Shown here one piece after another: positions 6,754 to 13,056 of a DNA stretch of 34,301 bases (positions within the stretch are counted from its first letter, which is position 1; the number at the start of each line of letters is the position of its first letter). The notes below the pieces were generated by a model. That model ran no database searches. It worked only from the letters and a program-made list of their open reading frames with translations, and was not told where the DNA came from. The stretch spans positions 1 through 34,301 of the forward strand of contig DATFMP010000056.1 of NCBI GenBank assembly GCA_035266845.1, read 5' to 3'. Position numbers and translations under genes: made by a program. This stretch comes from DATFMP01 sp035266845. GTDB taxonomy: Bacteria; SAR324; JACQKK01.

Positions 6754-6799
6754 GGGGCAGGATCCTCGCAGTGAAGGTAAGTCTCCAGTCGGCCGTGGC

Positions 6800-7693
6800 C
6801 TACGCCAACGGCACCCCCGCGGCCTGCAGGGCGGCCCGAATGGCCGATGCCTGGGCCTCGGAGGCGGGCGGCATGGGGTCGCGCGGCTTGCCGGCGCGGC
6901 GGCCCTGCAGCTCCATGCAGTGCCGCACGGTGGCCGGCAGGTTGTCGCCATTGATGGCGTTCCAGACGCGCAGCAGGCGCTTGTGCAGGTCCAGCCCCTG
7001 CGCGTGGTCGCCCTGCTGCACTGCATCCCAGAGCTGCACGCACAGCTCCGGCGCGGCGGTGAGGATGGCGGCGATGGCGCCGTGGGCGCCCAGCGCGAAG
7101 GACGAGTACATCAGCGCGTCCACGGCCGTGAAGATGCGCGCGTGCCCGGCTTCCGTGAGCAGCAGGTCCGCCAGCAGCTTCAGGTCGCCCGCGCTCTGCT
7201 TCACGCCGATCACGCCCTCCACGCTTGCGAAGATGCGCCCCAGCAGGGCCGGCGAAAGGTACGTCCAGGGCACCACGTTGTAGATGATCACCGGCATGCC
7301 GGTCTCCTGCACCAGCCGGTCGAAGTGGCGCAGCATGGCGTCGTCGTCCGGCCGGAACAGGTAGTGCACGGGCGTCACCTGCAGCGCGGCCACACCCAGC
7401 CCCGCCACGGCTTTGCCGCGCTCCACGGCGGTGCGCGTGCTGTCCGCGATGATGCCGCAGATGACCGGCACCTTGCCCGCGGTCTCCTCCACGGCGCAGC
7501 CGGCCAGGGTCACCGTCTCGTCCGTGGAGAGCGTGTGGCCCTCGCCCGTGCTGCCGGCGATGGCCAGGCCGTGTACCCCGGCCTGCTGCACCAAGTGCCG
7601 CACGTCGGCGCGGAAGGCGGCCTCGTCAATGGTCTCGTCGGCCCGGAAGGGCGTGGTCATGGGCGGGATGATCCCGCGCAGGTTCTCGTGCAT
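6800..7693 (-). CDS. DapA/N-acetylneuraminate lyase-family aldolase or dehydratase (not lysine biosynthesis)
   Basis: The 297-residue TIM-barrel protein has the Schiff-base lysine Lys165 (GVIGVKQSAGD), the partner Tyr138 (IIYNVVPWTY) and the carboxylate-binding GSTGEG loop (48-52), so it should act on a 2-keto acid. In dihydrodipicolinate synthase the Tyr is followed by an Arg-bearing YNVPxRT segment; here the segment reads YNVVPWT without Arg, which argues against lysine biosynthesis and for a 2-keto-3-deoxy-sugar-acid aldolase or dehydratase. The ATG at 7693 has a strong GAGGAGGT site five bases upstream. It is followed closely by the Ldh_2-type dehydrogenase and preceded by the short-chain dehydrogenase, consistent with one catabolic unit. 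Confidence 0.88.
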   Translation of the reverse strand: MHENLRGIIPPMTTPFRADETIDEAAFRADVRHLVQQAGVHGLAIAGSTGEGHTLSTDETVTLAGCAVEETAGKVPVICGIIADSTRTAVERGKAVAGLGVAALQVTPVHYLFRPDDDAMLRHFDRLVQETGMPVIIYNVVPWTYLSPALLGRIFASVEGVIGVKQSAGDLKLLADLLLTEAGHARIFTAVDALMYSSFALGAHGAIAAILTAAPELCVQLWDAVQQGDHAQGLDLHKRLLRVWNAINGDNLPATVRHCMELQGRRAGKPRDPMPPASEAQASAIRAALQAAGVPLA

Positions 7694-7812
7694 GGTGCAC
7701 CTCCTCGAAGCCTTGAGCTTTGGAAGCGGGTGCCGCCCCCGGGTGGCCGGGCAGTGGCGCCGCAGCATGCTGGGCCGCCCCCGGAGCGCCAGCGGCTCTC
7801 CGTCGGATACCG

Positions 7813-7839
7813 CCTAATACACCTAATACGCCTAATACA
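7813..7839 (-). repeat. Three 9-bp tandem repeats spanning the stop codon of the short-chain dehydrogenase
   Basis: On the minus strand the gene ends GTG TAT TAG, followed in frame by GCG TAT TAG and GTG TAT TAG. The terminal codons including the stop are therefore triplicated, giving three in-frame TAG codons at 7832, 7823 and 7814. Confidence 0.85.
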
Positions 7840-8584
7840 CCGTGCGGCCGCCGCTGGCGTCGAAGCAGAAGCCGGTGGTGAAGCTGCATTCGCGGGAGGC
7901 GGCGAAGGCCGCCACCGCGGCGATCTCGTCGATTTCCCCCGTGCGCTTCATGGGAATCTTGTCCGTCATGTATTTCACCTGCTCGGGCGGCAGGGCGTCC
8001 ACCATGGCCGTGCGCACCACCGCGGGGGCGATGCAGTTGCAGGTGATGCCCGTCTCCGCATACTCCTTGCCGATCACCTTGGTCAGCCCGATCACGGCGG
8101 CCTTGGAGGTGGAGTAGGCCAGCATGCCCGCGTTGCCGTCCTTGCCGGAGATCGACGCGATGTTCACGATGCGCCCGTAGTCCGCCGTCAGCATGGTGGG
8201 CAGCACGGCGCGGATGCAGAGGAACATCGCCTTCACGTTCAGCTCCATCACGCGGTCGAAGTCCGCCGGGTCCACCTGGTGCGTCTGGAGGTTCGTCTGG
8301 CCCGTGATGCCCGCGGCGGTCACCAGCACGTCGATGCGTCCGAAGCGCTCCCGCACGGCCGCCACGGCCTGCTCCACGTCGGCCTGCCGGGTCACGTCCG
8401 CCGCCAGGGCCAGGGCCTGCACGCCCTCGCCGGTCAGGGTGGCGGCGGCTTGCTCGGCCAGCGCGCCGTTCTTGTCCAGCAGGGCCACCGCGGCGCCCTC
8501 GCTGCCCAGCCGCTGGGCGATGCCCAGCCCGATGCCCTGTGCGCCGCCCGTGATCACGGCGACCTGTCCCTCGTAGCGCTTCAT
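7832..8584 (-). CDS. Short-chain dehydrogenase/reductase (SDR), classical type
   Basis: The 250-residue protein has every classical SDR landmark: the cofactor motif TGGAQGIG (12-19), Asn116, Ser144 (NIASISG), Tyr157 and Lys161 (YSTSK). Asp37 in LLDKNG at the end of the second beta strand favours NAD over NADP. It should oxidise or reduce a hydroxyl or keto group on a small substrate, in the cytoplasm. It precedes the DapA-family gene by 138 bp. The ATG at 8584 is well placed for the fold; no longer start is needed. Its end is odd, with the last codons and the stop triplicated. A TAGGCT -10-like box lies 70 bp upstream, but with a poor -35. FabG is an alternative label, but the catabolic context makes that less likely. 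Confidence 0.92.
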   Translation of the reverse strand: MKRYEGQVAVITGGAQGIGLGIAQRLGSEGAAVALLDKNGALAEQAAATLTGEGVQALALAADVTRQADVEQAVAAVRERFGRIDVLVTAAGITGQTNLQTHQVDPADFDRVMELNVKAMFLCIRAVLPTMLTADYGRIVNIASISGKDGNAGMLAYSTSKAAVIGLTKVIGKEYAETGITCNCIAPAVVRTAMVDALPPEQVKYMTDKIPMKRTGEIDEIAAVAAFAASRECSFTTGFCFDASGGRTVY

Positions 8585-8905
8585 GCCTTGCCTCTCCCGA
8601 TGTGTGATGCCCCCACCGTGCGCCGCCGACCCCCGCCCGCGCCGCCGCGCGCCAGCCTAGCACTTCCGCGCCGGCCCGCGAAAGGTGGGGGACGCCCGCC
8701 GCTGCTCGTGCTGGATTGTTCCCGGAGAGGGCGGGGTCGTGTGCCCGGTCGCCTGTGCGTCGTTATCCCCCAGGCCTGTCATTCTGAGGCCCGGCTACGG
8801 GCCGAAGAATCTGCCGGCCTGCGCAGACAGCAGATTCCTCACTGCGTTCGGAATGACACCTTCCGGCTTGTGCGCGGGGCAGTGCCACGCATTGCGGAGT
8901 GGTGC
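8585..8905. other. 321-bp gene-free stretch with one GTCAT repeat
   Basis: No gene is supported here. It holds a TAGGCT box (8654-8659, minus strand) that could be a weak promoter for the dehydrogenase gene, and a full copy of the GTCAT-ended repeat (8778-8857). The remainder shows nothing I can interpret. Confidence 0.6.
8778..8857. repeat. GTCAT...ATGAC intergenic repeat, copy 2
   Basis: The 80-bp unit has perfect inverted ends, GTCATTC and GAATGAC. Inside are GGCCCG/CGGGCC, which can pair near the left end, and AGCAGATTCCTC before the right end. It lies between the hydratase-family gene 1 and the short-chain dehydrogenase. Confidence 0.8.
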
Positions 8906-9682
8906 CTAGTCCACCTGCAACGCCACCTGGCCCAGGCCTCCGAAGGCGGCCACCCAGCGCTGGCCGGGCCGCAGGGGCAGCAGCGGACTGTACGAGCCGG
9001 TGAGGATGACCTGCCCGGCGGAGAGGCCCTCGCCCAGCGGGGCCAGGCGTTGCGCCAGCCAGGCGGTGCTGGCCAGCGGGTTGTCGTTGACCTCCCCGCC
9101 GCGCGCTTCCACTTCTTTGGCGCCGTTGCAGGTCACCGTGACGTGCAGGGCGTCCAGCGCCGTGGCGTCGGGACAGCCTGTCGTGCGCTCGCCCAGCACG
9201 TAGCCGCCGTGGGCCAGGTTCAGTGCGCGCTGTAGGGCGCGGTCGGCGAAGCGCCCGTGGCGCGTGACCAGCTCGAAGGCCGGGGCCACGTGGCTCACGG
9301 CTGCGCGCACCTGTTCGGGCGTGACGTCCGCCCCGCGCAGGTCGCGCCCCATCACGAAGGCCAGCTCCGGCTCCAGGAAGCGGTTCTCCGCGCCCTCCAG
9401 CGCCAGCCGTGCGCCATTCTCCAGCCCGCCCGCGGCCAGCACGAAGCCCAGTGCGGCGGTGGTCTCCCCGTTCGCGGCGCGCATGGCGGCGGAGGTCTGG
9501 CCGATCTTCCAGCCGCTCTGGGTGCGGCCCGCGGCGCGGTGCCGGGCCAGCACGGCCATCTGCACGGCATAGGCGGCGTCGATGTCCAGCATGCCGGCCA
9601 GGTCGGCCGGCTGGTCGGCGCCCGCCTCCCAGGCGCTCAGCAGGCGCTCGGCGATGGCGGCGGAATCCACGGCAGGGGGCAT
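8906..9682 (-). CDS. 2-keto-4-pentenoate hydratase / 4-oxalocrotonate decarboxylase superfamily protein, paralogue 1
   Basis: The 258-residue protein belongs to the MhpD/DmpH group of the fumarylacetoacetate hydrolase fold. It carries GWKIGQTS (58-65) and the metal-binding Glu-x-Glu pair E104/E106 in FLEPELAFVMG. Family members add water to, or decarboxylate, 2-hydroxymuconate-type acids in meta-cleavage pathways. The two activities are hard to tell apart by sequence. The ATG at 9682 has GGAG seven bases upstream, so I dropped the 28-residue extension of the longer frame. Two paralogues lie just upstream at 10461 and 11326; this one is the most divergent of the three. Confidence 0.85.
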   Translation of the reverse strand: MPPAVDSAAIAERLLSAWEAGADQPADLAGMLDIDAAYAVQMAVLARHRAAGRTQSGWKIGQTSAAMRAANGETTAALGFVLAAGGLENGARLALEGAENRFLEPELAFVMGRDLRGADVTPEQVRAAVSHVAPAFELVTRHGRFADRALQRALNLAHGGYVLGERTTGCPDATALDALHVTVTCNGAKEVEARGGEVNDNPLASTAWLAQRLAPLGEGLSAGQVILTGSYSPLLPLRPGQRWVAAFGGLGQVALQVD

Positions 9683-9771
9683 GGGGGTACTCCGGTGGGG
9701 GGGAACGACAGCCGGCCTGCGGGCCAGGCTCCGTTCCGCGGTTGGCCAAAAGGCGCCGGCCTGCATGGACG

Positions 9772-9853
9772 GTCATGCCGTGGTCCTCCCTGGCTGGCGC
9801 AGGGTCCGACGGATTGCGGGCACAGCAGATTCCTCGCTGCGCTCGGAATGACA
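9772..9853. repeat. GTCAT...ATGAC intergenic repeat, copy 3
   Basis: The 82-bp unit starts GTCATGCC and ends GCTGCGCTCGGAATGAC, preceded by AGCAGATTCCTC. Its right half matches copies 2 and 4 almost exactly; the left half is diverged. It sits between the DUF1499 gene and hydratase paralogue 1. Confidence 0.72.
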
Positions 9854-9900
9854 CCTTTCAGGTGTCCAGCGCGACGATGCCATGCGTTCCCAAAGAAACC

Positions 9901-10461
9901 CTACCCGCCGCCCAGCCGCTGGCGCAGGGCGGCCAGGAAGGCACGGATGCGCTTGGCGTTGGCGCCCAGGTCGCCCTTGCCCACGCGGGACTTGGAGCGC
10001 ATGGCCACCGTGCTGCCGCCGTCCGTGCGGGGCCGCACCTCGATGAGCACGTCATCCTTGAAGCGCAGCAGGCTGGTCACCGCCACGGCCTGCAGCCGCC
10101 AGGGGGCCAGGGCCGTGGCCCCGCCGGCTCCGCCCGCGCCCCCCTCGGAGCGCGCCGCCACCTGCCAGCCCATCGCCTGCACCAGGGACTCCACCGCGGC
10201 GAAGACCCCGGCCGGGGGCCGCGGCGTCTCCAGGTTCGTCAGGTCGGGATAGGCCCGCTCGGTGGGGCCGCGCAGGCGATCGGCGTCGTAGGCGGGGTTG
10301 CGCGGGGGCACCACCAGGTAGCGTGGCGCATCGGCACGATCCGTGCTGATGTCGTTGATGACGGGGTAGCGGGCGACCATGATGGCGATGCCTCCCAGCA
10401 GCAACAGCGCCGCGCCCGCCACCAGCCAGCGCGGGCGCAGGGCGCCAACCCGGCCGCGCAT
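9901..10461 (-). CDS. DUF1499 (COG4446) membrane-anchored protein
   Basis: The 186-residue product has an N-terminal anchor at about 11-30 (WLVAGAALLLLGGIAIMVA) and then a DUF1499 domain. The hallmark end of the family is seen in VRPRTDGG, MRSKSRVGKGDLGANAKRI and FLAALRQRL. The function of DUF1499 is not known; members are often exported or lipoprotein-like. Its ATG overlaps the TGA stop of hydratase paralogue 2 as TGATG, so translation is probably coupled. An uncharacterised membrane protein inside a run of soluble catabolic enzymes is odd and may be a chance insertion between paralogues. Residues 107-114 form a short Gly/Ala-rich linker. Confidence 0.82.
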   Translation of the reverse strand: MRGRVGALRPRWLVAGAALLLLGGIAIMVARYPVINDISTDRADAPRYLVVPPRNPAYDADRLRGPTERAYPDLTNLETPRPPAGVFAAVESLVQAMGWQVAARSEGGAGGAGGATALAPWRLQAVAVTSLLRFKDDVLIEVRPRTDGGSTVAMRSKSRVGKGDLGANAKRIRAFLAALRQRLGGG

Positions 10462-11228
10462 CAATCGAAGCGCGCGGCCACGCTGCCCACCCCGGAAAAG
10501 CGTGTCTCCCACCGATCGCCGCGGGAGATGGGCAGCGGCGGGCTGAACGAGCCGGACAGGATGCGGTGGCCCACCTTGAGGCTGCCGCCGAAGGCCGCCA
10601 GCCGGTTGGCCAGCCAGGCGATGGATTCGAGCTGGTCGTCGATGACGTCCTTGCCCAGCACGTCCGCCTCCACGGTGCTGTTGCGCAGAATCTCGGCACG
10701 CACCTGTCCCAGCACCAGATCGCGCGGGTAGGGCCGCACCTCGGGCCCCGTCACCCAGCCCCACTGCAGCACGTCGTCCGCGATGCCCAGCGGCAGGTCC
10801 GCCGCCATATCGCCGCGGCCCTCGATGATCTCGTAGGCAGGGGCCACGGAGGCGATGGCCTCGACCACCTGCCCGGGGGTCACGCCCGGCCCCTTAAGCG
10901 GCTTGGCCAGCGTGAAGCACAGTTCGGATTCGATGGCGGGGTTGATCACGTCGGCGAAGGAGAAGGACAGCCCGCTGGAAAAGCCGCGATTGGCCAGCAG
11001 ATAGCCGAATACGGGCGAATCGCTGTGGAAGTGCTTGCGCACGGCGGGGGCGGTGAAGCCGATCTTCCAGCCTGCCTGGTCGTCGCCAGCGGACTGGTGC
11101 AGGGCCAGCATGGCCTGCTGGGTGCGATAGGCGGCCTCGATGTCGAGCTGGCCCTTCAGCGCCTCGGGGTAGTGCACGCCCTTGGCGCCAGCATCGTAGA
11201 GGATGCGCGCGGCGTCTTCCGGTGTCAT
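10461..11228 (-). CDS. 2-keto-4-pentenoate hydratase / 4-oxalocrotonate decarboxylase superfamily protein, paralogue 2
   Basis: The 255-residue protein shows GWKIGFTA (53-60), VFGYLL (73-78) and the Glu-x-Glu metal pair E100/E102 in AIESELCFTL. It also has SGSFSPPLPISRGD near the C-terminus, where this family closes the active site. It aligns end to end with paralogue 3, with the same length and the same position of the metal pair, so the two look like a tandem duplication that has since diverged. It is expected to hydrate or decarboxylate a 2-hydroxy-dienoic acid in the cytoplasm. The ATG at 11228 has AAGGAC six bases before it. Its TGA stop overlaps the DUF1499 start. Confidence 0.87.
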   Translation of the reverse strand: MTPEDAARILYDAGAKGVHYPEALKGQLDIEAAYRTQQAMLALHQSAGDDQAGWKIGFTAPAVRKHFHSDSPVFGYLLANRGFSSGLSFSFADVINPAIESELCFTLAKPLKGPGVTPGQVVEAIASVAPAYEIIEGRGDMAADLPLGIADDVLQWGWVTGPEVRPYPRDLVLGQVRAEILRNSTVEADVLGKDVIDDQLESIAWLANRLAAFGGSLKVGHRILSGSFSPPLPISRGDRWETRFSGVGSVAARFD

Positions 11229-11325
11229 TCCGTCCTTATCTCCCCGTTCGCCGGGTCACGGGTGAGGGAGGCGCCCCCGCCCCTCCCCACCCTTCCCGGC
11301 CGGTCCATCGTCCAGCGCCGCCCCC

Positions 11326-12093
11326 TCAGGCGAATTCCGCCAGCACGGAACCCCAGGGCGCGAAGCGCGCCTCGATGAGGTCCCCCTTGGCGATCGGGTA
11401 CTGCCGAGTCAGCGATCCGGTGAGGATCTTCGCTCCCTTGTCCAGCCGCTGCCCATAATCGGCCAGGCGATTGGCCAGCCAAGCCACCGAGGCCGCGGGC
11501 CCGCCCATCACCTCGGCGGCCGTTGCGGCGTCGCGCTGCTCGCCGTTGATGTAGATCTCCACGGACGTCTCGCGCAGGTCCGTGCCCGGTGGCAGCGGCG
11601 AGGTGAGCGGCCCCACCACGAACGCCCGCTGCTGCACGTTGTCCGCCAGGGACAGCGGCGCATCCGCGGCGAAGTCCCCCCGCTTTTCCACCAGCTCAAA
11701 GGCCGGGGCCACGCCCACGATGGCGGCGGCGGCCTGCTCCGGGGTCACGTCCGGCCCCTTCAGCGGCGTGCCCAGCACCACCAGCAGTTCGTTCTCGAAC
11801 GAGGGCCCCACCAGCTCGTCGAAGGGAATCGTCGCAGCGCTGGGCCGCTCTCCGCTGGCCAGCAGGTAGCCGAATACGCGCTCGTGGAAGTCCACCTGCT
11901 CCTGGATGGCCTTGGCCGTGAGGCCCACCTTCCAGCCCACGTGGCGCTCGCCCGCCTTCACCTCCTTGGCCAGGATGCCCAGTTGCACGCGGTAGCCCGA
12001 ATCTACATCGAGCTGGCCCCGCCACTCCGCCGGGTAATAGATGCCCTGCTGCTTGCAGTCCCAGATGGATTCGATCGCTTCCTGCAGCTTCAT
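11326..12093 (-). CDS. 2-keto-4-pentenoate hydratase / 4-oxalocrotonate decarboxylase superfamily protein, paralogue 3
   Basis: The 255-residue protein opens MKLQEAIESIWDCKQQGIYY, then shows GWKVGLTA (53-60), VFGYLLASGE and the Glu-x-Glu pair E100/E102 in SFENELLVVLG. It is closest to paralogue 2 (same length, same motif spacing, shared LKGPxVTPEQ segment). It is the first gene of the minus-strand run, and a promoter candidate lies 43-72 bp upstream. The 97-bp gap to paralogue 2 holds no gene. Whether it hydrates, decarboxylates or hydrolyses C-C bonds cannot be settled here. Having three copies may mean a hydratase and decarboxylase pair plus a variant with a different substrate. Confidence 0.87.
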   Translation of the reverse strand: MKLQEAIESIWDCKQQGIYYPAEWRGQLDVDSGYRVQLGILAKEVKAGERHVGWKVGLTAKAIQEQVDFHERVFGYLLASGERPSAATIPFDELVGPSFENELLVVLGTPLKGPDVTPEQAAAAIVGVAPAFELVEKRGDFAADAPLSLADNVQQRAFVVGPLTSPLPPGTDLRETSVEIYINGEQRDAATAAEVMGGPAASVAWLANRLADYGQRLDKGAKILTGSLTRQYPIAKGDLIEARFAPWGSVLAEFA

Positions 12094-12135
12094 CGGGCCG
12101 TGCGCCTCGCCAAGGTTGCCGGTGTGGGCGGGTGG

Positions 12136-12165
12136 AGCCTAACACGCTTTGCGCACCTGTGGGAA
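12136..12165 (-). promoter_or_regulatory. Promoter candidate for hydratase paralogue 3
   Basis: On the minus strand TTCCCA (12165-12160) and TAGGCT (12141-12136) are 18 bp apart. The -35 box matches four of six bases and the -10 box three of six. The leader would be about 36 nt. It lies in the divergent gap shared with the ABC ATPase gene. Confidence 0.35.
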
Positions 12166-12348
12166 CGGGAATGTGCGCCGCCCCGCGCCCTGCGGCCCTG
12201 CCCGCCGCGGCCTCCGCGCGCCTGCACGAGGGAGTCGTCGCATTGAACGCGCGCCCGATCCAGGGCAAACTGGAAGGGATAGCCAACCGACGCGGGCGGT
12301 GCAGCATCGCTGCCGGGCCGCGCCAGCTCTCTCCCCACGCCGGGTTCC

Positions 12349-13056
12349 ATGATCGAGCTGCACGCACTGAGCCGGTCCGTCTCCATGGGCGGACGCGAGC
12401 TGACCATCCTGCATCCGCTTACGCTGACGATCCCGCGCGGCCAGTTCGTGGCCGTGATGGGCCCCTCCGGCAGCGGCAAGAGCACCCTGCTGGGCCTGAT
12501 GGCCGGGTTGGACGCGCCCACCAGTGGCGAGATCCGCATCGACGGGCAGGCCATCACGGGCATGAACGAGGACGCGCTGGCCCGCTTCCGCGGCCGGCAC
12601 ATCGGCTTCGTGTTCCAGAGCTTCCAGCTCATCCCCACGCTCACCGCGCGCGAGAACGTGCAGGTGCCGCTGGAGATCCAACGCAGCCCCGGGGCGGTTC
12701 CCCGCGCCGACGCCCTGCTGGAGCAGGTGGGCCTCTCGGGGCGCGCACAGCACTATCCCGCGCAGCTCTCCGGGGGTGAGCAGCAGCGCGTGGCCATCGC
12801 GCGGGCCTTCGCGTGCCATCCGCCCGTGCTGCTGGCGGACGAGCCCACGGGCAACCTGGACAGCCGCACGGGGGCGCAGATCATCGCGCTGCTGCAGCGC
12901 CTGCACCAGGACGAAGGCGCCACGCTGGTGATGGTGACGCACGACCCGGAGATCGCCCGCGCCGCCCAGCGCACCATCCAACTGCTGGATGGGCGCGTGG
13001 TGCACGATTCGGCGCCCGCCCCGGCGGGCGAGGCCTCGGCGGTGGCCGCGGGATGA
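12349..13056 (+). CDS. ybbA: ABC transporter ATPase, YbbA/LolD family
   Basis: The 235-residue protein is a complete ABC nucleotide-binding domain: Walker A GPSGSGKST (residues 39-47), Q-loop FQSFQLIPTL, signature LSGGEQQR, Walker B VLLADEPTGNLD and switch histidine VTHD. The sequence is of the MacB/LolD/YbbA subgroup, which powers FtsX-type permeases that do not import solutes. Its gene overlaps the permease gene by ATGA, so the two proteins are surely partners at the inner membrane. In this subgroup the complexes move lipoproteins, release peptides or act on envelope stress; the cargo here is unknown. A weak promoter (TTGAAC, 17 bp, CAAACT at 12243-12271) may serve it. No tesA gene adjoins it, unlike in E. 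coli. Confidence 0.9.
   Translation: MIELHALSRSVSMGGRELTILHPLTLTIPRGQFVAVMGPSGSGKSTLLGLMAGLDAPTSGEIRIDGQAITGMNEDALARFRGRHIGFVFQSFQLIPTLTARENVQVPLEIQRSPGAVPRADALLEQVGLSGRAQHYPAQLSGGEQQRVAIARAFACHPPVLLADEPTGNLDSRTGAQIIALLQRLHQDEGATLVMVTHDPEIARAAQRTIQLLDGRVVHDSAPAPAGEASAVAAG

Noticed and set aside
6800..7693. Assigning the DapA-family gene to lysine biosynthesis
   Set aside because: The Arg-bearing YNVPxRT segment of dihydrodipicolinate synthase is replaced by YNVVPWT, and the neighbours are catabolic.
6623..9235. 870-residue plus-strand ORF across four minus-strand genes
   Set aside because: It spans the antisense of the dehydrogenase, DapA-family, SDR and hydratase genes plus the gaps between them; no domain is visible.
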